DNA of 64,000 nucleotides. Source: Ornithodoros turicata (taxonomy: Eukaryota; Arthropoda; Arachnida; Ixodida; Argasidae). The translations under genes were made by a program, and so were the position numbers. Within the stretch, counting starts at the first letter, position 1. Each line of letters starts with the position of its first letter. Where the stretch lies: NCBI RefSeq assembly GCF_037126465.1, contig NC_088201.1, forward strand, positions 25,776,550-25,840,549. Direction: 5' to 3'. This document shows positions 34,001 through 47,100 of this stretch, one piece after another. The notes under the pieces were generated by a model. The model saw nothing but the letters and a program-made list of their open reading frames with translations, was not told the DNA's origin and made no database searches.

Positions 34001-37000
34001 TTTCTCAAACCTACATTGAGTCTTTAGCTTGACAAATACCCAATTTTTTCATAAGATCAGACACATAAGAACGCTTATTTTTGGAACGAGATGTCAAAGC
34101 ATTGCTACATACGTCTTCAAAGGCCCAAGATGAGTCGACAACTGGGGAAATCTTCTTGGCTTCATACAAGTCAAACACTTTTGTCACAACACCTTTGACA
34201 TAATCGTGCATGCCTTGCTGATACAACAGATGCCGCAAGTTGAAGCCGGAAATCACTTTGCTCTCGTCGTACAGTTTGATAGGGCTGACTTTGTCAACTT
34301 GCCACCACTAGAAGAAATATGCAAACATGCATCAACTGATCAAATCTTGTGTGGCCTGCCCCAACATTTCTGGTATACACAAAAAATGAACTTTGTTTCC
34401 CTTTCCATTTCCATGCTAGTTTCGGCACTGGTTTCCATTTCCAAAGGAGTATTTTGTTTGTTTTCTTTTCAGAGCTATTTTCGAAACCAGTTGTAGCATG
34501 GGCTCAACAGTTTGATTCACGCGGATTGGATTGCTTAGTGATCCACTTAAGTTGTCTGCAAGACATTCGAAGTTATACAAGTTATAAAAATATGAGTTTC
34601 TGTTCACACATTGCTTCCAAACCTAAGTGAGATATGGAAAAGTCAGACATGCATAACCACGAGCTGTTTTCACCACACTGCAACTAATTGATACAGCACC
34701 ACCACACACATGCCTCACTAAAATTAACAGAACCAAACTGAGGTTTAGGCCAGTACTACAGTGGCTAGAAGGGAGTAACAACAGCTTCACTCTCCCCATT
34801 TAGATGGCTGGATTGAGTTTTGTGCACATTTTATGAACTATCTTTGAAAGTCACCAGAAAGCGTATCCACCAATAACTAATCGCTCACTAATGCATCGTT
34901 CAGGTAGACCCTGGGGCTTATGCAATTAATTCAACAAATTGCCTTGGTCTCAGTTTTTGCGAAAGGCGAGTGTTCTCAGGATTACAAACTTAACCTAATT
35001 GCGTAACATTGAATATAGAATTTACCCTATATTCATAATATTTGTTGCACTGCAGTGAAGATCATACGTGAATCCCCGTGTCGTCCGTTACCTTCATGTA
35101 GCAATATCTGCAAGTCTTATCTGCAAAGCCCTATATCAAAGTCCACCTCCAAGCAGTGGCAGATCACCCCCCAAACAAACGTCAGTTTATACATTGGATT
35201 TCCCTCTCCCCCCTCCCTTACTACACGCTCCGACAAAGATTCATGCACGAACTTAATGTATGCACGAACACATCTTAACAGGTTCATTAACTTGTACGCA
35301 GCAGCTAGGAAAGTACTTGTGCTGTGTGCTAATATTGTGTGGTAAAGCCATCGCCACACTTTACCATAACGCGCGATCACGTGACCTGCGGAGACGTCAG
35401 CGCCACCATGCGTGGACACTGGTTTCGAGACACTGGATGATTCCACACATGCAATACATCGATAGAAAAACCCACTCAGCTTTGCTTTTTATCATTCTTT
35501 GGGGAACATCTGCCACATTATCACCAACACTGATTTACAGGATCTTTCTATTCAATAAATTTTATTAAAAAAGCTATGAGAGCAACACAGACGCCATTTT
35601 TGTAAGTGGGTTGCCATTCGTTGCAAGAGAATATATAACTACTGGACACCCATTGTGTAGTGCAGTAGAGTACATGCAACTTAGAGTATTGAAAGATGCC
35701 CAAAAAGCACAAAAACAGCTGGCTTCTGAGGAAATCTCACAATAGGGAACATATGTTTACTTACAGACTTTGCAAAACTGAAGAAGCTCTTGGTTTCACC
35801 TGCTACTATGCATGATGTTCCTGTGAAGCAGGATAGCAAATTAGGACTTGCATATGACAAAAACTTTGCCTGGTGACAGACCTTCAATGAAAAGTTTAGG
35901 AACTGATATACCGCAAGCAAATTGAAATTGCTTAGAGACTGCGACCATACCAGGCATTTAGTGGTTGTAGGCTACAATGTATCTCGAAAATTTGATAGCC
36001 AGATGCCAATGTATGCAAGGCAAATATATAGGCAATATGGTTGACCCTTCTTGCGCTGTCAGAATATTGGAGCAGGGCATTTGAGCTGCACGACCGACCT
36101 AGATTACAAAGCCATGGCTCAAAACTGTTGACCTTCACATGCTCTCAGCTGTTCAGCGGTAAGCCCCTTTAGTCCACATGACCAATAATACTGCAGCGAG
36201 AACACCAAGATAAAGGACCCCTAACACAGTAATGTCGACCTTATGAAATCATTTTTTTTTTATTTGAAATGCTACCAGATGCTACCACCTAAGCAGTAAT
36301 GCTAACTTTTAACACTGTGTTAACACCATAAACTTACCATAGAGCACATATCTTCCCAGTGGTTTCAGAAGACTGTAACCCTTTTTGCAATCTTCGCCAC
36401 ACAGGCAATCCAACACAAGGTCAATGCCATCTGGAGAAATCCTAGAGAAAAGTATGAATGTTATGACTGAAGTGCGGATAAATATGCACTAAAAACTTCA
36501 AAATATGCATGCAACTATGCACTAAAAATATTTGAAATATGCAGTAAAAATCCTCTATATGCAATATTTTCATTGTTCTTGGCACAAAAGCAATGTACCA
36601 AATGCCTACTTAAAAAAAATTTATTAGGCATAGCACGGTAAAATAAAGCCGCCTTTGTTCTGCAGCACACCACAAAAAATACTTGGGCCACAGATATAAA
36701 TCATGGAACTGAAGGCTTTGTGTTCATGATTGATGAAACAGCGTAAACGCTGGCTACCTGGTCGATGAAGACCATGACGAAACAAGCCCAAGCATGGGCT
36801 ACATGAAAAACATACATGGCCGTGTTTTTCCTGTTGCCCATGCTTGTTTCGTCATGGCTTTAGGTTCGGCACAGCATCATGCCGATTAAAACGCAAACAC
36901 TGCCCATCTTCGTAACGGTAATGCAGCAAAAGTGAAGTACAGCCCATCTGCCATGGAGGATGGAGCAGCCAGGGTACGGGCTGAACACCGCACTTCTCCC

Positions 37001-40000
37001 CACCAAAACATGGAAATATTAGATTCCGACCAGAATTTTTGCGAACGACTACCCATGCTGTCCCGAAACCAGCAAAACCACACACACATACACAAAAAAA
37101 GAACAAGAGAGCCCTTGCACCTGAAAATAAGGAAAAATATTCACTGTTCATGCAAAATATGCCACAACGTGCAAACCATTCATTTATATGCACCATAGAA
37201 CCCTTCTGATCGGTCCCAAACCAAGACCAAAAGTGTTTTTCATCGTCCAGATACAAAACAGAAGAAAAAAACATGCAATTCCATGCTCTACTTTTGACTC
37301 CTATTTGCATTTATCACTTCCGGTGCTCAATTTCTCATGCATTTTCTGGACCTAAACCCATGTTGTACTTCGATGGCAAAATACAAACTAATGTAGTGGA
37401 ATTTGACAAAACGTGGAAAGCATTACAGAATTTTATGTAGAGAGAAATGATACCCAACAAGGAATAACTCACTTTTGAAATTCGCTTAAATTCTTAATTA
37501 CAATTTTCTCCAGTGGATGACATACTGGATGACAAACTAATGTCTGGTAAGTCAGAGCAAATACACACTGCATTAATCTTCCCTACAGTGCAGACAGTCA
37601 TAATATAGCATTGTCCTAGCTTTGTCCTGCACATCTATGTGTGAGAGTTACCTGCCTTAGTCATTCACTTTCAACAATAGGCCTTCGAGTCTTTGGTAGA
37701 TTCAATGTGGATTTTTCAGGTGGTAAATAAACGAGTAAATAAAGCTTCTTGCATTTCAGATGAACATGAGATGCCGAGCTGCTATGCTAAATGCACAGTA
37801 CTTAGCGTTCTCCAGTGGTCACGACAAGCCAACAACCAGAGGCACGGTTGTCCTGTGGCTGTCAGTGGTGGCTGAATTTACACTTGGCAAGTTAGTTTTT
37901 GCGGTTTTACCGCAAGGGATCATGATGCAAGTTGGGCGGGATAATGGGTTTTAGCAGATTTAACCCAAAAGCACAGGGCTCTATTCAAGAATCATCTGAG
38001 GATGAGTGCAGTGAAATACAGCTGACGAGTAAATGATTGAAGGCTAAAGGGAATCAACCCCAAAGATCAAAGTACAAGCCAATTTATACACACTTGTTTA
38101 CTTCCTGTACGTAGTCAGTACTATGATCCAGCAAATGAGTCACAAGATTTCCAAGAGCTTCATGCTTTCCCTTTGATGCAGTGCCGATAAGAGTCACATC
38201 CGGAACTGTTTTGCAAAGTTGAGCAACAGCATGACCCTGTAAACAGTGAAAATTTTAGCTGATTAACTGATGCCCAGTAGGAATTTCCCAAGTCATAAAG
38301 ATGAATTTGAGACATGCGTACAGCCAACTTTTTTTATTGGAGTATACGTGGTGTTTTATTCGTTAGATATAGTTAGATTTATGAAAAAGCTATGAGCGGC
38401 GTAGATACCACTTTTGCAGGTGAGTTATACTGCCAGGCAGACTGTCACTCTAAGAGAATATGCAACTACTACCGACAACTAATTACCTGAGATTAATTAA
38501 CACTTCAATGCGGCTTTGGGCAAAAGTGATATCGCACAATGGAGACAATCCTTGTTGAGTCATTGTATTTTTTTAAATCCTGAAATTAGCAAATACAGTC
38601 TCCACTGTATTACCAGGCTCATGTCCAGGCCATACCCTAAACACTTGAAGCAACTACACATTTGAATTTCAACTATATATTGTTTCACTAATTTACTTGA
38701 TTTTCCTCCTTTTAGTAGCACTGGTGGAAGATTGAGAGAACAAAGTTCTGAGGCACGTCAGATGGTCTCAATTTGAGAAACAAATGTGTAATGGATATCA
38801 ATACACACACACAAAAGCTAGCTGAACAGGCAGCTAAGTCAGTCACCATATGTAGTGCTTGGACAACATGACACGACTGACTGACTTAGAGGGCTAGAAT
38901 GCGAGCCATTTCAGCAACTGTGCCTCACTTTACTGGCAGTTTCAGGGTTCTATTGTCTGCCAAATTCTAAATTCCTACCTAAAACAGAGCTTGCTATATG
39001 GCTGAAAGGCTAGTACTCCGATTCAAAGTGGCTTCGGAGTGTTAGAAAAGCTTGCATCAGCTAGACCTCAAGGTGTTATGAAACACTGGAAGGTAAAAAT
39101 TTTGATACATAGGACTTACTACTCCACCACCAACGGAGTGTACCAAGACTGTCTGCTTCTCCCTCAGATTACCAATGTCAAAGAGGAGAGAATATGCAAC
39201 CACATAGTTCATGAGCACAGCAGCAGCATCTCCATAGGACATGGATGCTGGAAGGACGTAGGCATGCTTGGCTGGCACTGCAACGAGCTCAGCCCATGCC
39301 TTGTATTCTGTCAGCGCAGCTACTCGATCTCCAACCTGGAAGGCCAAGTGATTGCAAAATAAAGAGATTCAGTATTGTCAGCCATGAGTACTGCCATTAT
39401 AGTTTGGCACTTTTGTACAAAACAGTCAAAAGAGAAAAAAAGATCACCTTGAAATCATTAACGCCTTCTCCCACTGCTTCAACTTCACCAGCACATTCAA
39501 AGCCCATAATAAAGGGAGTCTTTGGCAGATTGTCGATGGCACCCTGGCGCACCATCAGATCCAAGAAGTTGAGTCCACTACAAAGGACAGAATAAGTGTA
39601 TTGAGAAGCTGCATTACACAATGCATGACACATTACCTAAAAGCTATCCATAAGACAAAAATACTGGTGCACTCAATTTCATCTTTCACAACTAGCTTTC
39701 AAAGTGTGCCGAAACTTAAATTTGCAGTCACACACATTAGCCTGACGTGGCCCAGGAAATAACCATAAATATCCTCCAGAGATACAAAATGTGCCACAAA
39801 TGTCTGGCCCAGACACCTGCGAGATGTCCATAGTGACTTTGGGAAGTTACTTTTTAGGACTGCACTTAAAATAGGCAGTTTTAGTAGATGGTTCCAAACG
39901 TCAATGTAAAGGTATTTTTCCTAATATGAAGTCAATGGCAGAGTCATGCGACTCAATATCGTTTGGTTGGCTAATGCAGATACGGTACCTCGAAAGCCTA

Positions 40001-41118
40001 CATTATGAACGCTTTGCTGGAACACTCCTGACTGCGACAAGTGGCATCCGAGTTCGGTTCATGGTTGACTCCAGCTCAAAAATGTGCTGCTTTCATAGCA
40101 CTGCTTACAGTTCTGGACAATGGACGACATAGGTCCTCTCAGATTTATTATATTTTGAAATTACCTCTAGTGGGCTAAATATAGCTGGTTGAACTCCCAG
40201 TTCTGCTTTCAACGTATAGGATGTTTCACCTGCGCTAAAAAAATTCTATTGAAGAGTCTACTTGTCTGAGAATTACCAGGTCAACTGTATCTCACTTTTA
40301 CTACGACTCATGACCACTGTGATTTTTTTTTTTTGTCAACAAATTTCCTGAGTTGAACTCTGAAATTGAACGTGAACATACCGGTATCTTTTTTTCCCCC
40401 AGAAGTGCCATGTCGGGCTTACCCAATTCCATTGCAAAATAGATTCCCTGCTACAACGGTAATAGCTGGGGGGGGGGGTAGCGAAAACAGTCATGGCAAA
40501 TTCCATTGGGAAAGCAATTTTTGCCCCGCGTTGGGTGGGGTTTCGTGCATGCTCCCGGCGGGGTCCCGGCACGGGTTTGCTTTGTCAATGGAATGCTAGC
40601 ATTCAAGGCAGGATGCGCGCTCTGTGGACCCGCGTGCTTTCTCGGGACGCACGACTACCTGCGCGACACACGAGTAAAAAGAAAGCTCGAACATCACGGG
40701 CTAACTTATCGTGCGCATGCCTCCTCTGTCGCATTCCGCTGAGGTAATCGCTAGGTCAAAAATTATTGCTCCTTTGAGCAAATTTTTCTTGCCCCTGCTC
40801 TACGAATGGAACATTCAACGCATGCCCCGCTCTGCCAATGGAACAGTTTTTGCCCCTTCACGGGGCAAAACTTTGACCCAGCTCTGCCAATGGAATGTGC
40901 CATTAGGGACGCACAATTGTCGGCCGCCGTCAGTTCTCCGTAAAGTTAATGCAAGCAGCGGCGGGAAAAACGGTGAACCGCGGTATTCCCGTTTCCTCCT
41001 CTCTTTCAGATAACTGGCGAGTAACCTTTCTGCCGTATGAGTAGAAGCACGGAAAAGGAAACCAAAGGGGTAGATCCATGTCCTTTCGCCGCTGAAAGCA
41101 GCCTGGCGTCTCGAAGAC

Positions 41119-41170
<52 letters not shown>

Positions 41171-44100
41171 TTTTTCAGCTATTACTATTGCAGCAGGGAA
41201 TTTCGTAATAGAACGGGTGCAAATTGTCTGATAAGAAAAAAAATTAACGGCACTTGCCGAATGTCAGTTAAATTCAGGTAATTCAATTCGTTTCAACAAA
41301 AAAAAAAAAAAGGAAAAGTCAGTCGCGTGGCAAACGTTCGTCAATGATAAATACCGTTGACATCAATTCTGGGACAAGATTTTTCAATACAATTTTTCGA
41401 CACGTAGGTGAAACACCCCGTATGCGGAACTGAAGTGAAGAAGAAAAATAGTTTCGGCAATGGTTTGAAACATTTCCGAATCCAGCGGCGAAGCAACCAC
41501 CACAGCAACAAATGGTTGCAGCGGCGACACCCACGCAACCCTCTGGTAACGGCTGCACAACAATCGCGTGTCACTGAACTAGAATAACCTGAAAAAATGT
41601 ATAGTCAACCACCAACTCAAAACGTACATCGACCCATCGATTGACGACCCCAAGCGTCTCGTCTGTCAGACGCCGTCTGACGCTGAAATCAATGCGAAAC
41701 ACTATGAAAGACTGTGCACGCCACTCTGCGTACATGCGACGACCCATGACACTGCAGCAGTAATCTGAACAGCGTCGAAGGTCAGATAGTAGCCTTTTAA
41801 CCACTGTACAGTGGCTTTCTCTGCTGCATAATCTTCCTGTGCCACAGACGTTCACTTTTGACAAAGGGTGGGGCATTCAATCATGATTCCGATTTCATCT
41901 AGCAATTCCGCCTCCTTCAAGACACACGCATAACATTTAGATTGCGACTAAAGCCAAAGTATGCAAAAGTCAATCCAGCGAAATGACAGAAGCAGTAGGG
42001 ATGTGCATCCTCCTGCGAATATTTTTTTTTAGGGGGGGGGGGGGGGAGCACTCGTCCAGACTTCAATTAACGGTTGTCTATCGCCTAATATTGTCCGAAA
42101 TGAAATGAACAATCTTCCTCCCACCACTGTTATTGTGGATCTATAAGCCTAGCTTTGTAATATCGCGCCGTTTGCGCCCAGTATATCAGTGCTCTGGAAT
42201 ATCCCTAGTCCTTAGGCTTTTCCCATTTCCTTCTTCCTTGCAATGGAAGGGCGCTTCTAACGTAATACCAAGGGACCGTGGTAATACGTTCCCCAACGAT
42301 TGAAGGGAGCACCGTTTTAGAGAACTGGTTACAGTTTAGCGAATCAAGATTACATTATTACGAGCGGAGACGAAATGACGCTAATTGATAATTACGATCA
42401 TTTATATATATATACACACATCGTATTCTAGGCAGTCTGCATCACGGAACACGGAGCTATTTCAACTTGTCTTACTGAACAGCGCCCCACGCGCATGCAA
42501 TTCTTGTCCGATATGGCACCGTCTCATACAAGGGAGATAAACCTCTGCACAAAACCAAACGGAAAGCTTTGTTCCTTCTGCATGTAAGGCCTTCCTCCCA
42601 CGAAGGTGCCACTTTTACCCGGCTTTTACTGTTCATCAGTGTCATGTGCGCCTGAAGGAAGCTCGACACAATAGCACCTTATCCCGGGGGTCTATTTTTC
42701 GCCATTAAATTGTCACACTTGCGTTTGAGACTATTTACAATAAGAGCTGGCTCAAACTGCAGGTGTGAAGGACGGTTTGGCTCACACTCAAAGCGGATTT
42801 CTAAAGCGCAATGCTTGAGGGACGCGATATTCCTACGGTCATTTTAGTAGTCGCGTAAGTTATATATAATAAACCTGAAGGGTTAAATGCCTTTCCCCGA
42901 TTCGACGGGGGAATCGGGATTTCTACACCTACTACTTTCGGGGGTTATATCTTTCCTTTTCTCTGTCCAGCAAGCCGCCCGCAATTAAAATTTATACTGT
43001 TCGAGTATACATACATCGCCATTTACAGCAACAACAAGGACGGACCATATGTTGAAGCATCAAAAGTTGGTTCGCACCGTTTATCGTTGCACTCAATATT
43101 TACACGAGACGGGTATAAAAGTTGCTACAGAATAGTGCACATGGTGCGGGATACAGCGTGATATGCGATTGGAATTCGAGGAGTAATCGGTCTGGAGTTT
43201 GGAGTTTGCTGGCGCAAGGATACCGAGAGGAGTGATCGGTGGGTGTTTTATGGCACAAGAGCAACTAAGGGAGAAATCTGGTTTAACCTGAACGAGGAAG
43301 ACCCTAACTATAGTGTGTAGGTCAAAGAATTAGTGTCAGTACAGCATGCAGCGTTGAGGCCACACGTATTTCAATAGTGATTCTCTAACACAAAGAAAGA
43401 CTGCCAAAACGAGGCGCCTCTTTAAATTCCTCTGTCACAGGCGATCAACACGAAGCCTTTTTCACTACGGAACATGTTTTTAGGCGGCCTGATTTGAAGG
43501 GGTGCTCAGGATATTCGTGCTGCGGCTCAGACCTTGGAAGCGTAAATATGGCCGCTGGAAATAAGCCAAAACAAGCATCCCTTTTGTGAACAAGTCTGAG
43601 GCCACTGATATTTTAAAACCAAACAAATCAACCGAAATATATTACTACACTCATTTCCTGTACATCACAAGGACAAATACTGGAGGCCAGGTTAGACCAC
43701 AGGAAACACATGGACTACACAAGATGGTGAACGAGCGCAGCCTCTCACAGAACATATGTATCAAAAGACGCACCGACACCAAAAACATGGTGAGCCAACG
43801 ACTACACATGGTTGCGCAGCCAAGGGACGAACAAAAGGTATCGGATGCCACCTTCAGGGAGCTCATGTAACAAGCTGAGGTAACACGCGGGAATATGACC
43901 TACAAAAAGAGACCACGTTGCAGTCGGGAAATGTTTCTCCCAGCTGTGGACGCACAAAAAAAAAAAGAAAGCTCGGTGTCGAAGACGTTACAAACTGATG
44001 TGGGCATGTTCTGTGCTCTACAGTGTGTTTAGAAGATTCACCGGTTTCCGAGGCTGTCTGAACAGCCGGTTACGTCAAATAAGCATGGGAGGACCCAAAG

Positions 44101-47100
44101 AAAAATGTAAACCATATTTCTACTCTCCTGACATACAAGTCCTGGGATATATATTCGCGCAAACAGTACGAGTGCAGTGCGCAATCCTTTCAATCTCAGA
44201 AAAGCTGCTTCACTCGGCTGGCAGTCTGCGACGGCGTGTCTTCTGCTCAATATAGTGAAGCGCAGGCTTTTTTCTTCTTGCAGTTGTATTTTGCGCCGTC
44301 AGTACCGCGTCTTTGACTGGTCTCTTTCGCTTGCAGACGATTCTCGGTAGCCGATAAAAGGGTTCCGCTCACCTGACGTCACCGCACACGAGGAGTAGCT
44401 GCGAGAACGCCGCAGCTACGCGCATTCTAATAAACCAATTTTATCAGGAAATTCGCATTTCCCGAAGAAATATTTCGCCACGTAGTTAAAGAATGCTTGA
44501 ATGGCCTGCCATGCTCTAAGACGAGTGAAGCCTCAGTTCGGCAAGCCCGTCGGCTCCCGAGGTAAACAACCCGGTTTGTCCAACTTGGAAAAGTATCTTC
44601 CGTATATAACCAAACGTAGCAGCCAAGAACGCGGAACCTGTAGCGGCTCGCTAGGCACGAGAGCGATTACATCATATGGAGGGACAATAAGGTCCAATAA
44701 GCTGCTACTCCTTAGCCCCAGAGGCAACTGGGTTGATGACAAGTTAATGTCCTGCGAAGCCTTCCGATCTCTATTGTTGCGAGCTTTTGGTATTGCATAC
44801 TCACTCCATAGAGCGTAACGGCCATGCAGCGTGGGGGAAAGAACACGCTTCACCGAAGCTTGGCTCACCCGTCTCAAGGAAGTACGAACGCTACACCGCC
44901 AAATGGATAGGCCGCGTTGCAGACTTCATCGACAGCTTCTGGACGGAATGACCAGTAAGAAAAAAATTAACGTAGGTCAGTGAACTTCTAATGGTTTGTC
45001 TGGTCGCTTGTGCAGTCAGTTTTTGCAGCTAGTCTCTAACAGGCCCGGTCCTAAACAATACAAAAAAAAAAAAGAAAACGAGGTTCGCCGCCACATCTTT
45101 CTATGGATAAAGCATCAAAGGTGTAACAGACGGCACAGGTGGAACAGACGTTAAACAACCAGGGCAGACGCTTCGAGTCACAAAGCGCAAACAGGTGCAA
45201 GCTTCTAAAGAAGCTACGTTCATACATAACGACGAATAACGGTTCTGCATTCACTATACGCACGGAAGCTTTGACGAGTATACATCGCTTTCAAAGAATA
45301 CTATAAGAGGAGGTATAGATGGGTGATTCGAACGGCGAATGGCTTCCGAAGGACTACGAAGCACAGCGCAGACTAAACTGTGCTTGTTGATGCTACGTAA
45401 TCCAGTTATTGCGTCTACATATGGCTTCGTACAGCTAAGCCAGCGACAGCATAGGTGGCGATGCACCATAGTCAGGTGGTCAGTTTGATTTTTGATTTGA
45501 CCTTACTGGCGCAAGGAGGTGGCAAAACAAATCAGGTGGTCAGTTACATGAACGCAGCTTGTTCTGCGTACTGGTTGTGTGGTCCATGTTTGTAGCCCGC
45601 CTCGGCTAATTTCGCGTTTACGTAGTATACACACGATAGCTTGTTGCTAAATGAGAACAGCCACTACCCTCCCTCACAGGAAGCGGTAAACGAGTAACTT
45701 ATCAAAAGGACAACTTATCCGTACAACCAGAGCCGTTGCGCGGCGAGTTTGTGCCCGCAAATCTGAACACCCCCCCCTGTCAGAAGCCTTGTAAACAAAG
45801 AGGGGAAAACGTCCATTTACATTGCCGAGACCGTAAATTCTCTTCATTCCTACTTTATACTGTCCAACCAACCTGCCAGGGCTTGCCGTTTGGCGCCCTC
45901 TGGCGAGGGCGGCTGCCCCTCTCGCAACCCCGTCGCTACGGCTCTGCGTAGAACTACAGACTATCAGCTTGAGGACCAGACACACCAGTGCGTAAATGGA
46001 GAATACGGCACCGCTGATAGAAGCCTATGAATGCATAGAGATTCCTGAAACCACCGATGCAGGAAAATATTGTGCACTTTCATAACAAACCACATTGCAG
46101 TGCAACACAGAGCGGGGGGGAAAAAAATTATAGACTGCCGTTCCAACCTAAATATTACGTGGAATAACGTCATGCATTGGAGTTTTCTGGCGCAACGATA
46201 TCGAAGACGTCACTGCATTGCACGAACATTTCAGCGTGTAGTAAATGAAAGCTGTGATCGCCGCCGCTTTGGTTAAAGAATGGATTTCGTACAGCACTCC
46301 AAGGAGTAATTCAAATGAGTCGAACAGGAGATTTTATGAAGGCACGGAAGATAGAAAAAAAAACATTAAGCTTCGAGTTAAATCGCTATCGTTTTTAAGC
46401 AATGTGTATAAGGCCAAAATCAATACACGGGTATGTGAAGACATAAGACGCAGGCTAGCTAGTTATACATGGAAGAATAACCCCGAGACAGAGGAACACG
46501 CAACATAAAACACAGCAAAAAGTTTTGGATCGGAATAAAGTTTTCTGGCGCAAGGATATCGAAGACACTAAGCCTTTGATATGTTGCATGTTCCTTTGTC
46601 TCGGGGATTTTTCTTCCATCAAATATACAGGCACATACGCAAATGAAGCAGGCAGTTGTACTGCTTCTAATGAACGGAGCTTAATTATGGAATTTCAACT
46701 ATCAATTTTGGAACCCAAACATCATTCGGAGATTGTACAGAGCCATCAAAAATCTCGGATTTAGTCTGCCAGTCACGTGTGTACTTCCCATGTGGTCTTT
46801 CGCAGTTTCCAAAGAATGCCCTCAAAATTTAAAATACCACGTGATTGCTGGCCTGGATTGTAGCGCTCTGAAGCGTGCTCGGAAAGAACGAAGTCCGCTC
46901 CTTCATTCCACTTGCACGGGGCGGCCGAGCCATGCTAGGAGCGGATTTCGTTCAGAGCACGCCTGAGAGCGCTCAACCCAGGCGCGCCGGCGGTTAGCCC
47001 AGTGGAATTTTTTCTTCAATCTTCGAGAGCATTGCAGCTTTAAAGAAAATGAGGGGCTTGCTTCCAACCAACTGAACCATAGGTTTCTAAAGGCGCTATA

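Noticed and set aside
37513..37543. 31-base plus-strand microexon candidate (TTTTCTCCAG ... GTAAGT)
   Set aside because: It sits antisense in a VAT1 intron with no neighbouring exons; a chance pairing of splice motifs is likelier.
38099..38105. Alternative VAT1 exon 4 donor GTAAAC
   Set aside because: Its use would shift the frame into exon 5; the GTGTGT donor six bases later restores KISPDGIDL.
44501..44877. Open frames on both strands inside VAT1 intron 1
   Set aside because: No family match, no splice signals, and the two strands are equally open.
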